A stretch of DNA of 64,000 nt from Emergomyces orientalis (Eukaryota; Ascomycota; Eurotiomycetes; Onygenales; Ajellomycetaceae), in the NCBI GenBank assembly GCA_002110485.1, contig MOWL01000067.1:3534001-3598000 (forward strand), given 5' to 3'. Position 1 is the stretch's first letter. Each line of letters opens with the position of its first letter. A program made the translations under genes and the position numbers. This document shows positions 13,905 through 25,924 of the stretch, one piece after another. The notes below the pieces were generated by a model that saw only the letters and a list, made by a program, of their open reading frames with translations, did no database searches and was not told the DNA's origin.

Positions 13905-14540
13905 ATGGAGAATAAATGGGAATATAAAACTTCGGCTCCACATCTGCCGGGGCTTCTGGGACACCACATCGCAGCAGCCAGGGTTGATTCAGGCTCATTG
14001 ATCCAGAACCGAAGCAGGAGGCACGTTCGCGGCCCTCAAAGTTGTATTATTCGTCTCTTATTTCACTGCTCCGGAAACATATATTACCTTTTGGCGCTTT
14101 CTTCCGTACTGGCAGCCGCCGTGCTCAGCTCTCCAACACGGTCAAAGGGATCATTAGCTACGGTAAGCTTAGAAGATCCATGAATTCGACTGAGGCCCTC
14201 GTAGGGCTTGCTTGCTAAAACTTAAAATGTTAAATTAATATTGGTCTCTTAGGTAGCCTCCTCCGTAGATCCTCCATATATGGCGAGAGCTCCTTGGATC
14301 GCCATTTCGAACAATTTGGCGTGTGGTGATCATAAGGATGGGGATGGGGTGAAAAGAAGGTCCACTCCGTGGTGCAATAATGAATCCAAGGGTGAAAAGC
14401 GACGGAGGACGGTGGCGCGTGGAAACTTGGATGATGGCGGTGGAAATAGAAAGACCTTGGCTTGCGGCGAGTATCCAGATTGGACGGAGGGTCAGAGAGC
14501 GATGTTCGAAGCGTTCAAGCGGATGCCTCCGTTACGGTGA
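13905..14540 (+). CDS. Possible small protein with a hydrophobic segment (weak candidate)
   Basis: Two open segments join in frame: 13905-14162, a GTAAGC donor, a TCTTAG acceptor, then 14253-14540. This gives 181 aa with no stop across the 90-nt intron. The product has a hydrophobic stretch just before the splice (LLALSSVLAAAVLSS) and a charged, lysine/arginine-rich second half. No family is recognised. Against it: a TATA-like AATATAAAA lies at about 13919, inside the proposed first exon, so transcription might start later and use the ATG at 14280 instead. Two arbitrary frames can also join by chance. Confidence 0.25.
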
Positions 14541-17500
14541 GAGCGACAAGCACAATGCCGAACTCCTGCCTAAAACCCAGCACCTAGGGTGAATTTGAGA
14601 GTACAGGTCTGGCAAACAAAATCGCCAAAAGATATCTGAAAATTTGTTAGGAATTGGGTCAATGAAAGAGACAAACCGAGTCAAATAGCAGAATCTCCAT
14701 CTCGTTATACCAAGCAGATCTTTCGATCTCGAGAATATATGAAAGTGTATATTGAAAAAGAAGTGTGAGAACAGAACGAGGATAAGAAGCATGGCTGGCA
14801 TTTGAATGAAATTATGAAGGGGTGTCTTCGGTAGAGCAGCTAGCATAGGTTTATGACCACTGTGCTTGTACTGCGTATGAACACAAATAGTCATAGAAGC
14901 ATCCAAAGAATGCAAAAGTGATTTACGAAACCAAGTTTTTATTGTCCTCGCAGTATTGTTCTCATCAACAGAATGTAACATATCCAACCCGTATGTCAAT
15001 AGGATGATAATCTCTAATTATCTAGCGTAGCTAGTCCAGAATATAACAGCTTGGCCGATGAATTTAGCAGATACCGGTTGACTTAAAGATCAGTAAAAAT
15101 AGGACAAGTAGAAAGAGCTCAAACACGTCGTCCAGTAGGTCGGTCTACCATCAGTTGTCCAAAAATTTGGCTCGACAAAAGGATCTCCATGGAGCAGGAT
15201 TGTCAAAGCGCGATAGCTAACTACGCAGAAGAGAATGAGAGAGTGAAGAACGCGCGCGGAAATAACATGAGGTATTAGTATTAGCGCTGAACGACAGGTG
15301 AGATACTGGCTGAGGGGAGATAGGAAAGAATGTTCCGATGACAGGATGAAAAGTAGTGTTACTAAACGAAAACCTTATAATGACATATTCATATTTAATA
15401 TCGTCATATATACTATCTGGATACCACAATTTTTTTCCAATAAAGTTCGCGGACCGTACCGATGACGGGTCAATAAAAAATATAGAAAGTTTAAGCTCTT
15501 CGAACCAACCGATTGCGGTAGATATCGAATTGCATTCGTATATGAAAGTCTGGAGACATAGTAGGAGGTGGGTCATTCAACAAGAATTAGATATATCGAT
15601 AAAGATGTTATGTTTCTGCAACTGGTGAAATTGGCCGGTTTTGTGACGGAGGACCATCGCTCAAGGGCAGGAGATCGGTCGACGTTACCTCCACAAATTC
15701 GAACTCCCTTGATTCGGAGGGAGAAATGCTTCACCAGGCGCAGCATACCTGGGCGTCAAGTACGCGGAAATGCTCTCCCCAGGTTCAACATCAAATGGTG
15801 GATCCGATTCAAAAGCACGTTGCGGAGAGCCATCGGTCTCGCTGCCATGTTTGCAAAGACAATGAGGGAAGCCAAATGATAGTACCGCATTATCCGCCAC
15901 GCAAAGAAACGCGATTAAATGTCCTCGTGGCATGGTCTCCTGCAAGAACGGCAGATTCGTCCTCAGTGCAAAAGCTAAACCTAAGCTCAGATGCAGAACA
16001 AAGTGGAGGGGCGAAGGATCATCTGGTAGGTTTGTTTAAGGTGTGGCGCTGGCAGGGATAAACAGGCTTGGCAACCTTATCTTGGCGATGGGGCAATCGA
16101 AACATTTCAAACCTCCGAATTATTGACGAGCAAAACTGGGATGAATTTTTCAAAGGCAGGGCAGGAGATAGGAGGCAGAAAATGAGAAATGAGAAACAAA
16201 GATGGATTCTTCAAACACAGGGGGGGCACAGTTTTCTGGACAGGCGGGTCAAGAAATTTTTATACGTGGTATTAGACCATTAAGCTGCTGTGCCAGCTTA
16301 GAATCCTTAAGCAACTAAAGGGTGTCGTTTTTTTGGCCGAGCGGATAAAGTCTCACACATGGGTATGCAAATGCGAAGAGAAGCTTTCAGCTAGTTGCAT
16401 CATGTGAGTCCACTGCTTTATCCCCAGGCCACTTGGAAGACAAAGGCACAGGGAAGTCGTCCATACTGTATCAAGAATTTTCACTTAAAGGTGGTCTACA
16501 GAGGAGTATCCCTGCATATCAAAGTGAAAAGTTCTCATTCCAAGCCAATAGTCTTTTTCTGTACCATCTTTATGGGAAGTAGTGTCATTGAGAAGGACAA
16601 GAGAGACCAGGCCGTCCAAATGAAAAGCTCCACAGAAGAGGGGCATAAAATCCTGTAAATACAACTTCTTGAAGTTCACCAGTTCCGCTCAAATGAGCCA
16701 CAACGCGAAGAAACAAAATGAGTGAAGACCCCTAAATTATATAACTGTGAGAAAATAGTAATAATTCAGAATAACTTCATGAGCATACATAGCAATTTGA
16801 TGCGCCCCGTGTTTGCTACCGTAAAAGTAAGACAACTCCTCCGCAGTATCTTCATCTTGGGAGGAGAGAAGAAAATAAAGTTGAGTTTCATCTTTGTTCA
16901 AAGCCAGAATAGCTGGGGCTAATGCATCCTTCAGGCTATGTTGGAATCTAGTTTGTCGGGGTGTAAGGGTATCTTTTTGTCACATAACCCATACCCAACC
17001 ATGGAATTCGAATATTCGGCCTTTATCCTGCATTCGCGCTTTAAACCAACAGAAATTGAGTAAGAGCACTATTTTCGAATTGACGTCTCTAGCTACCGTT
17101 ATCCGTCTTTTCCTAATAATAGGCTAGGGAAAATTATAGATATGTATTCCACCGTTGCGGAAGTGCAGAAAATCTCATCGTAGCAAGAGCCTTCTGGGTG
17201 TAGCTACGTAGAGTTCGAGTTTCAGGTACCAATGCGGCTTTTGTTTGCTCCACGATCCTTGATTCATTGGAAATCGGAGATTTGTCGGACAGGGTTGGAT
17301 GTTCAATACCTGTACAGAGTACGGATTACTCCCGGGTTAAACCCACATATCCCCTTTCCCGCTCCACATAATGCACACCAAGAGAGTCTAACCTACCGCG
17401 CTGATTCTGCTTGATGAGCTTCCAGCATCTTCCAACTCTCTTGCCAGTGAGTTACCCGAAGCTGGGCATCAGCGCGGGGGACTTTGTTCACAATATTGTA

Positions 17501-18434
17501 ATGATTCATGCTTTTCATAGTACTACCGCCTTGCCATGTTTCTCCCCGTTTCAACGGGCGGGGGTGGACACGCGGGTACAGGTCTCCAAACCTAGTCGCA
17601 CAATTTGCCCTACCATACTATTCACTGCAGAATTCGGCGTCAATGAAACCGAACCGTAGCTCTGGGTCTGGGGTCAAACTTGTATCGGTTTTTTACGTTT
17701 AGAATCTCAGCGCATCCGGCCATCCAGCTCCAAGAAACTCTCTCTTAGCGTCTTTCGTGTGGATTCGACTAGCCACACGGGGACTTTACGCTAGCAACCC
17801 CACATTTTGAGAAAGAAACTACCATCGCGCTACTGACCTTTTAACCACAGACCGACTAGTGACCACGGACCAGAGACCCCATTAATGGCCTGAAACGCGA
17901 GCGTTAACCGAGGAGCTCCTCGGAGCCCCCAAGCCTCAGCATCCGTCGGGGTTCACATTTGAGAACGCCTGCTCAAAACGGGAGATCTCAGGGCAGGTAT
18001 CGAATCTACCAATTCTGCCTGCAAATCCTGTAACTAGTTCGAGGAATATTAAGTTATGTGAATGTTAAAATAGAAAACAATTCGTCATGTACACGAACGC
18101 AACGACCTATGGAAGCATGGACCAATTGACCACGGATAAAACTGCCCCGTGTCCAGGGGAAGAAGGTTTTGGCTACTTCACAAGCTCGATTGGCAATTTG
18201 GCCGAGGCGATGGCCAACGAGTTTGACGACGAAAACCGGTGCATCCCTTCTCCCCACATGACACATATCGCTGCCCGTCTGCATTTCTCTTCCTCATAAT
18301 CTTCTCCTCACACACACTTCTCCAACGAAGAGTCGGACATTGGGAATTCACTATTGCAAATAACTAACTTCTACAATTTCAATATTGCCTTTTGCTTCAT
18401 TTTTCATTTGCCTTCGTCCTCTAGCTCTTGTGTG

Positions 18435-20579
18435 ATGGTCTTCACATCTCCAAAATGGGTTGGCCCATCCCCTAACTCCCCAGATAGCATCCCCATTTCT
18501 GAGTTCATGCTCAATGAACGCTATGGCCGCCATCCATTGGGATACTCACACAGCCCCTTCATTTGCGGCCTCAGCGGAAAATCCTACTCCGCCCTGGAGG
18601 TCGCAGAGCGCGTAGATGTCCTTGCGCGCTCTTTGTGCAAGGAATTTGGCTGGCATCCCAATCAAGGATCGGAATACAGCCGTGTTGCTTGTATCTACAG
18701 CGTGAACACGGTATGTAGGCGAACGACTTACTCTGCTCCCAGAAACAATATATAGTTTTTTGCAAGTAGGCGGCTATGCCGCATCATTTGGTGTGCCAAC
18801 TTTGTACAAATTAATGCGTCACGATTGACTGCTAATAGCCACGAAAATTTGTGTATGTATATAGATCGATTACCTCACTCTCTGTTGGGCCATCCATCGA
18901 TGTTCCGGCATTGCCTCTCCTGCGAACGCGACCTATTCCGCCTCCGAACTCACCCATCAGCTGGAAGACAGCGGATCGAAATCCCTGTTTACATGCGCCA
19001 TAAATCTTCCAATAGCCCTAGAAGCTGCTGCCAATGTTGGCATCCCAAAAAGCCACATTTATCTTCTTGATCTGCCGCCCCAGCTTCCAGGAGGTGGAAA
19101 AGCGCCAAATGGCTTTAAAACAGTGGAGCAACTCATTAAGGAAGGTTGCTCGTTACCGAAATTGGAGAAGCTTAACTGGCAGTCGGGGCAGGGTGCAAAA
19201 CAGACCGCGTTCCTCTGCTACTCGTCAGGAACCTCCGGATTACCGAAAGGGGTTATGATCTCTCATAGAAATGTGATCGCCAATGCATTGCAAATTAAGG
19301 CGTACGAAGCTCGGTTTAGAAACACCTTGAAAGCCCCTGGGGCCAAATCCGACCACAAAGATGTGATTCTAGGCCTTTTGCCCCAAAGTCATATATATTC
19401 GTTAGTGGTTATTTGCCATGCTGGCCCTTACCGTGGCGATCAAGTGGTCATCCTGCCGAAATTCGAATTTACACAATACCTCGATGCTATTGAGAAGTAT
19501 AGAATCTCAACCCTTTACCTGGTACGAGTTATTTGTCGCTCCCCTAAAGTTATCATAAAAATGCCACTCCGCCCCAGTAGTCAGTTATTCCCTAATCCAG
19601 ATTGCTAAGCTCAGTTCTCCAGGTTCCTCCCATCATTATCCTTATGTTGCGAAATAAAGTGGAATGCGACAAGCGCGACCTAAGCTCTGTTGCTGCCATC
19701 TTCACTGGAGCTGCGCCACTTGGCGCCGAAACGGCAGCTGATGTTGGGCTTTGGAGACCCTCATGGACAATTAGACAGGGTTACGGTACGTCATCATTCG
19801 CACAGTTCATGTTCACCATCTGTAATACCGTGGATCACAAATGCTAATGTGGACTCAGGCCTCACCGAGACATGTACTGTCGTATCTAGTACGACTAATA
19901 ATGATGTCTTCCTTGGCTCTTCCGGGTCATTGCTCCCAGACGTTGAAGCACGCCTCGTATCCCCAGATGGCGAGGAGATAACAGGCTATGACCAGCCAGG
20001 CGAGCTCGTCGTCCGCTCCCCATCTGTAACACTCGGTTACCTGAACAATGACAAGGCGACCAAAGAAACGTTCCGAGATGGCTGGATGTACACGGGCGAT
20101 GAAGCCGTTTTCCGCGTCTCGCCTCGTGGTAACGAGCACGTCTTTATCGTCGACCGGATAAAGGAACTCATCAAAGTCAAGGTATGCTATCCCTCCTTCC
20201 ACGTCCCCTGTACCAAAGCTCAGAACTATTTATTTAAAACTTGTAACAGGGTTTGCAAGTCGCCCCGGCCGAACTGGAAGCGCACCTCCTCTCCCACCCT
20301 GCTGTTGCGGACTGCTCCGTTATTCCTGTCCCCGACTACGCTGCGGGAGAGTTACCAAAGGCATTCGTTGTGAAATCACCCTCCGCGGGTAACGACAATG
20401 CCGCCATCATCAGGTCAATTCAGAAACATGTGGAGGACCACAAAGCGCGCCATAAGTGGTTGAAGGGGGGTGTGGAATTTATTGACGCTATACCTAAGAG
20501 TCCTAGCGGGAAGATTCTAAGGCGGCTATTGAGAGATAAAGAGAGGGAGGCGAGAAGGAAGGCTGGGGTGAAGCTGTAA
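18435..20579 (+). CDS. AMP-dependent acyl-CoA synthetase, 4-coumarate-CoA-ligase-like
   Basis: ANL-superfamily enzyme expected to activate a carboxylic acid as acyl-AMP and pass it to CoA. Five exons (18435-18710, 18865-19521, 19623-19785, 19859-20181, 20250-20579) give 582 aa, normal for the family; every junction keeps frame. The P-loop motif SSGTSGLPKG starts at residue 212. Further family motifs are QGYGLTE in the middle, a YTGD motif, a DR.KELIKVKG hinge across the exon 4/5 junction, and the catalytic lysine K561 in SPSGKILRR. All core motifs are intact, so it should be active. The substrate is unknown: fungal members act on aromatic, fatty or secondary-metabolite acids. The C-terminus (GVKL) is not a canonical PTS1, unlike many plant and fungal relatives, so peroxisomal location is not indicated. 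No other biosynthetic genes adjoin it. Confidence 0.88.
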
Positions 20580-21194
20580 ACCATTTCCTTCCTTGGCCTC
20601 TTCGTTTTGTTTTCCTGGTGGCTGGCTTTTTTTGTTGAGGGGATTTGGTGAACTGTAAGGACCAGGTACTCGGTCTGCTGGAACTATGGTTGGGAAACCA
20701 CATATGCCACGCGATATTACTTGTGAGCGGTAAAGTGATATTAAACCTGGCCAATTATTGGAGATGGTGCCCTTAATCCTGTGATATACCTACATTAGAT
20801 ATTTTTGTGCTGCAGCGCACTGTAGAGTGAATCGTTGAATCATTGAAGCATTGTAAGTATCAATCCATATATATATATATAGAAGGTTAAATCGAGCGAA
20901 AAGCTAGTCGTCACTGCCCCCGCATCTACAGATGTATTCGGCACCGAAGAAAAATTACGGGTGCCGATTTCTAGAGTGAAGTTTACGCCCTTCATGGCTT
21001 GTCACCATAGCTAAACCAAATTAGGGATTCTTACCGACTAGCGAGCCATTACGGATATAGACAAGTTTAATAAAGTCAAGACTTGTGGAACTAATTCCAT
21101 ATCTCGGCCTTTCTTTTCCATCCTTAATCAACACATATTTCTACATATCCCCAGCCACGTACAATCTTCGAACTCCAACTTCGAACTTTCTTTT
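20580..21194. other. Intergenic region between the ligase and FAR1/AT-hook genes
   Basis: AT-rich, including a short TA repeat near 20,866-20,881. No open frame of note. It should contain the ligase terminator and the promoter of the next gene. Confidence 0.5.
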
Positions 21195-22022
21195 ATGGAT
21201 GAACGGGCAGAAAATATGACATCAAGTCACAATGCAATAGATGTCAGCAAAACCTGCAATAATATAATACGTGTGATATCAATGAATCGGCGGAACCAAA
21301 CAAATCGCGCCAAGACACGCGTACTTTTCATGCAGTAATATCTAATCATGATATAACGTATAACTAATAATAATCACAATTCAACAACCCACCAGCCATT
21401 GCCTCAACCTACCCATCGATTTCATATTCAGCCTGAACCCCGACCTCAACTTCAACCTCAATCTCAGCTTGAATGCCAATGTCACTCACTGCCGCCACCT
21501 CCACCACGTACCTTTGAAAACCTAGAGATAGCTATAACATACGTCGAGACTTGGGCTCTAGCAAGCGGATATAGAATAGTCTCACCACGCAGCAAGCATC
21601 ATGGTTCCAGTGAAAGCTCCATCCATATGGTGTGTGACGGGGCGAAGGAAAGCGATAATAATAATCCTAAAGGCGATGCATCTATACCCCTCGACAAAGA
21701 CAGCATCCGAAAAGAAAAGCAACTGCACCATCCCAATCCCAAATCGCGCAGGATTGCATGCCCCTTTCGGCTTACTCTACAGCTGAAAATGGGGACCTGG
21801 CACGTGGATGTATCCGATCCTTCTCATGATCATGGCCGACTTCCAGAGCCCGCGAGTAGCGGGCGGCCAGGACGGAAAAGAGGCAGACCACCTGGCAGTA
21901 GTACTGCCCGTGGTGGTAGAAAGAAGTTTGTGCAATTGGACGGTGGTGGAGCAACGATTTCCTTCCGATTTGATAGCGACCGAGAAGCGAAAAAACGTGG
22001 CAAACCGCAGAACCGTGGCTAG
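21195..22022 (+). CDS. FAR1-type zinc-binding / AT-hook DNA-binding protein, no transposase domain
   Basis: Two-exon model (21195-21320, 21396-22022), 250 aa. The 75-nt intron has a GTACTT donor, two CTAAT/CTAAC-type branch sites and an ACCAG acceptor. This intron is needed because the main open frame has no ATG after the stop at 21354 until residue M121 (model numbering). Residues about 85-190 match the FAR1 fold: a conserved CPFRL block with C122 and C164, and a terminal H-x-H (H186, H188) as zinc ligands. Residues 198-209 form an AT-hook (core RGRP). Histidine and cysteine spacing fits the WRKY-GCM1 superfamily used by MULE transposases and the plant FHY3/FAR1 factors. The protein ends without a transposase or SWIM domain, so it may be a domesticated DNA-binding module. 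Exon 1 is the least certain part. Confidence 0.6.
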
Positions 22023-23531
22023 ATATCGGAAAGGAGGGAACGCAGCACGGGAAACACAATATGTGGCCATGTTTTGCTACGTTTTCCGCGCGCTACCGAC
22101 AGGCTTGTGGTCATGGCCACGTGAGGACTCGGAGAAAATACGCGGTAAAAATACCACTCCTCTTTGGATGACGCCAGCCTGAGCCCTGGGATATTCAAAC
22201 TCCGGAGAGAGCTAGGCGGCGCCACAGAAGTAACAAACAAGGGAAGATACGCTCGCCAAACCTTCAGAGAATTGACCCGCTATGCTAGGGAACTAGACAC
22301 GGAATACGTAGGTGCGAAGGGATAGGTCATTCCCAGGCAGAAATCCTCAAAATGAATCGGCCGGCATCCCAACCAGACAAGGATGGCGATTAGTAGGAGG
22401 CACCAGGGGCCAGAGATTGAAGAGAGCAGCAGCTCCACGCCGAATAATACCAGCAAGCTGATTGCAGTAGAAGCACTGCTTCCAAGCCATCTGTTATTCT
22501 TAATGGTGCTAATATTCTTCTTGCTTCACCCTTCCTGAGGACCACATGAGGACTACATTTCGATGCCGGAGAGCGATATTCGAAATGTCAGCGCAGTCAT
22601 TCAGTAGCGATATACATGCCCATTCTAGTCGCTTTTTTGATCAAATCAATATTTTCGTCTTCCCTCCATACTTCCTCTTTAAGAACAGCTCGCAGTGTTG
22701 AACGCAATGTCCATAAAGGCCCCCCTTTGCCATTTGATTCGGAGCCTTCATTCCTAATAATCGATAGAAACGGTATTATCCACATGAAAGGTTGAAAGCC
22801 TGCATGTTCTTTGGTAAAATATTTGCCCGTATTTGACAGATAGTATTGAAAATTGTCATATCTTCAAGGGAGGGCAGAATCAGCTTTTGTCTGGAGGATA
22901 ACAATCATCGACTTTGAAAAGGCATAAGTCTCTCATATTTAGGACGGCATTGTTTATGAAGACTCCATTGAACCCTTGCAGTAGTATACTGATAAATGAC
23001 GGAAAGCAGCAGCTAAATTGTTCATGATGTCAGACAATGGCAACAGATAGAAACATATTAAATGTCATTCAATGCATGACCCTCAATAGTAGTAGCTACG
23101 AACCTTATACGACGAAGGACTTAGTCTGAGAGCTCTGATCAATCACATGCTCAGCCCTGCCCTAATCAATCTCTCTAGGCCTTCCAGGGTTCGGTTTGGA
23201 TTTCTAAGCCAGTGATAACCAACTCTTTTTTTTTTTTTTTTTTTTTTTGCGCTGATGATTGATGGAACAGGAGATCGATGACTTTCTCGTATCTTCTTTG
23301 CATAATCGAATGTAATAAGAAGGGCTTTCTACCTAGGTTTCTTAATGTTTCTATTCCCATAATCGCGGGATCTATTGGATATAGCTAACATAACATTACC
23401 GGCAAACCAAAAATTACATATCAATCAGACCCCGCCATATCAAACCTTCATCAGCTCTCCATTCCCCCTCCCTGCCCCCTTTGCCCCGATCACAACCCCT
23501 CCGAACTTAGCCTTTCTTAAACAATTACAAA
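22023..23531. other. Intergenic region
   Basis: No supported gene in 1.5 kb. On the minus strand, about 22,480-22,280, an open segment encodes two hydrophobic stretches, but it has no clear start or splice partner. A run of 23 T lies at 23,226-23,248. The last 150 bases are C-rich promoter/leader of the next gene. Confidence 0.45.
23226..23248. repeat. Poly-T tract (23 T)
   Basis: An uninterrupted run of 23 T in intergenic DNA about 280 bp upstream of the Sqt1 start codon. Length is likely to vary between strains or by sequencing error. Confidence 0.85.
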
Positions 23532-25106
23532 ATGTCCTCGTCTCACTCATCTCACCTCCCCCATCCCAATGAGGATCCCGACCACGAAAATGAAGAGGAC
23601 CTCTTCCTTGATGCCGGTGACGCCGCTGAAGAAATCCCCGCCGACGATGACCAACCAATGGAGGACTTCTCCGACGACGGCGATGGCGGAGAAGAGATGT
23701 CCTTCCAAAACGACTCTACAGCCCATTTCGACCAGCACACAGACTCCATCTTCTGTATAGCCCAGCACCCCATCCACACTTCTATCACAATCACAGGTTC
23801 TGGCGACGATACTGCGTTCATATTCAATTCCGCTGCGGAGAGACCACTGCTTCCTAGGAGCTACGAGTCGAATCCACAATCTAAAGTGGAGCGCGAGTCA
23901 TTACCCGTTATCGCAAAGTTGGACGGGCATACGGATTCAGTGAATGCGGTGGCTTTCACGGAACCGCGCGGGGAGTATGTGGTGACTGCGGGGTTGGACG
24001 GGAAGCTCCGTGCATGGCGCGATACAAGCCCCGGTAAAACCGGGCTGTCATGGAAATTTCTGGCAGAGGTACAAGAGGTGGAAGAGATAAATTGGGTGGC
24101 TACATGCCCTGTGAATGGGTCTGGTGGGGATGAGGATAATAAAAATCTCATCGCACTTGGTGCCAATAATGGGAGCGTATGGGTATATCGGATTGATGCG
24201 CAAGATGAGGCGGAGCCGATCTCTATGGTTGCTTGTTACTTTCAACATACAGAATCGTGTACGGCAGGTGCATGGACGCCTGATGGAAAGCTCCTGGCTA
24301 CGGTTTCGGAAGATGCCTGCTTTTACGTTTACGATGTCTTTGGCGCCGCTGCGGCGGCAGGAGTGGCCTCGTCTGCTGGAACACAGGTAGTTGTTGGCCT
24401 AACCGCTCAAGATCAGCGATTTGCCGTCGAGGGAGGATTATATTCCATCACCATCGCGCCTACAGGCGCATTTGCTGCAGTCGGTGGCGCAGAGGGACAT
24501 ATTAAAGTTGTTGGACTTCCACGGATCTCGTCGTCAACCACATCTGGCGCGAGCAAATCGAAATCGAAATCGAAAGCGGGTGCTGCTGCTGCACCCGTCG
24601 CAGGTGGTGGCGCAGGTACTCTCCTTGCATCTCTCCAGGCTCAAACGGACTGTATTGAATCATTATCATTTTCCTCTCCGCCCCTGACGCTCCTTGCAGC
24701 CGGCTCCGTCGATGGATCCATTGCCCTTTTCGACACGGCCCACCGCTTTGCCGTACGACGCCATATACGATCTGCCCACGAGGACACCGCTGTTGTAAAA
24801 GTTGAGTTTGTCCATGATCAGACGGCGCCCGGTCAACAAACGCTCTCCGCTGCAACGAGCAATAGTAGATCATGGCTCCTGACGTCGGTAGGTATGGATG
24901 GAGTTGTCCGTCGGTGGGATACGCGGGGAGGTACTGCTGCAGCAGGTTATGGTCTGGTGAAAGAATGGCGAGGCCATCTAGGGATGACCGAGAATGAAGA
25001 GGGAGAGCAATCCGGTGGCATCTTAGGGTTTGTACAGGGTAGTGAGGGTGGTAAGAGGATTGTTACGGCTGGGGATGACGGGGTTGCGTTGGTTTTTGAC
25101 GAGTAG
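23532..25106 (+). CDS. sqt1: Sqt1 / AAMP-type WD40 ribosome-assembly protein
   Basis: Intronless, 524 aa. In yeast, Sqt1 is a dedicated chaperone that binds the nascent N-terminus of ribosomal protein Rpl10 (uL16) and delivers it to late 60S particles; the animal relative is AAMP. The first 60 residues are strongly acidic (DEEP/DDDQPMEDFSDDGDGG pattern), as in family members. WD40 repeats follow to the C-terminus: FDQHTDSIFCIAQHP near 70, KLDGHTDSVNAVAF near 135, CTAGAWTPDGKLLATVSED near 245, then blades ending VTAGDDGVALVFDE. A lysine/serine repeat and an alanine-rich loop near 345-365 look like an insertion between blades. Assignment rests on the acidic head plus a full-length propeller of the right size. 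A less specific WD40 role is the main alternative. Confidence 0.83.
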   Translation: MSSSHSSHLPHPNEDPDHENEEDLFLDAGDAAEEIPADDDQPMEDFSDDGDGGEEMSFQNDSTAHFDQHTDSIFCIAQHPIHTSITITGSGDDTAFIFNSAAERPLLPRSYESNPQSKVERESLPVIAKLDGHTDSVNAVAFTEPRGEYVVTAGLDGKLRAWRDTSPGKTGLSWKFLAEVQEVEEINWVATCPVNGSGGDEDNKNLIALGANNGSVWVYRIDAQDEAEPISMVACYFQHTESCTAGAWTPDGKLLATVSEDACFYVYDVFGAAAAAGVASSAGTQVVVGLTAQDQRFAVEGGLYSITIAPTGAFAAVGGAEGHIKVVGLPRISSSTTSGASKSKSKSKAGAAAAPVAGGGAGTLLASLQAQTDCIESLSFSSPPLTLLAAGSVDGSIALFDTAHRFAVRRHIRSAHEDTAVVKVEFVHDQTAPGQQTLSAATSNSRSWLLTSVGMDGVVRRWDTRGGTAAAGYGLVKEWRGHLGMTENEEGEQSGGILGFVQGSEGGKRIVTAGDDGVALVFDE

Positions 25107-25924
25107 GGGGTTCGGGATTTATGAGTAATTATGAAGCAGTACGTATATAAATTCTGCTAGTCTGGAACTTGGACATAGAATAAATGAAGTCCATAGCTTT
25201 CATGGATGATGACATTGTAACTTGTTCTTCGGATTTATCTAAACGTAGTTCTAGAGTGTTTTTTCGTCCTCATTGAAGTTGACGGATTATGATGCCTCTG
25301 ACACTGTAAAAGCAGTGAGAAAAGGGTTTGTTGTTTATACTCGCAGACTCATTTTCGCTACTTTTATGCTGTTCTACATATTCCTGTTGATCTGCCAAAG
25401 AAGTTATGCCAGTTGAAATTTTGATTAGTGCACACGCTGCATTATTGGTGCCTTGCACACATCGACACTCTGAAGAGTGGCCAAATTTTTTAAAAAACAA
25501 CACTTCACTAGCAGTAAAATTGATATCTGCCACCGAGAAAAGCTTACAAACCTCTTTTAGTTTTATAGGAATGAATAAAAGTAAGCGGATAGATCACATA
25601 GAGGAAAGTAAAGAAAATCGATAAAGAAATAAACAGTAACGCCTCTTCCCAAATGTATCTATGTGTGTATGTACATGTTAAGCAGAATGTGTCCTCCACG
25701 GAATCCCAGTTTTCTTGAGCTCCGCGAAGGATACAATCCTGCCATTCTTTCATAAAAAGCCCACCGGCGAAAGTACATGCCAAAGAAACCGGAGAGCGCT
25801 CGCCGTGGACAATCCCCGCCCGGATATCGTGGTGAGAACAATCCTTCCCATAAATAGACGCTTCGGCTTGAATCGGTTCGCGCAATTCGCATAGATTCGA
25901 AATAGCAAAGTGGAATGGGTGGCA
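25107..25924. other. Convergent intergenic region, Sqt1 and complex I subunit genes
   Basis: Lies between the 3' ends of two convergent genes. It is AT-rich with scattered short open frames and no domain. It probably holds both polyadenylation regions. Confidence 0.5.

Larger units (their letters stand above)
11890..18434. other. Gene-poor 6.5-kb intergenic stretch
   Basis: Begins with a strongly T-rich stretch (11,890-12,400), the 3' region of the Rho GEF gene. After that, open frames are short, on both strands, and without recognisable domains. One weak two-exon candidate (13,905-14,540) is listed separately. The stretch 17,700-18,430 is likely the promoter and leader of the acyl-CoA ligase gene. 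No transposon ends, tRNA or long repeat were seen. Decayed genes at 15.5-16.1 kb cannot be excluded. Confidence 0.5.

Noticed and set aside
16325..16410. Segment with TGGCCGAGCGG, like the A box of a tRNA-Leu or tRNA-Ser gene
   Set aside because: No B box (GGTTCGA-like) follows within 100 nt and no acceptor stem pairs, so it is not a tRNA gene.
18435..20579. Secondary-metabolite gene cluster around the acyl-CoA ligase
   Set aside because: No polyketide synthase, peptide synthetase, tailoring enzyme or pathway regulator is near; neighbours are housekeeping genes.
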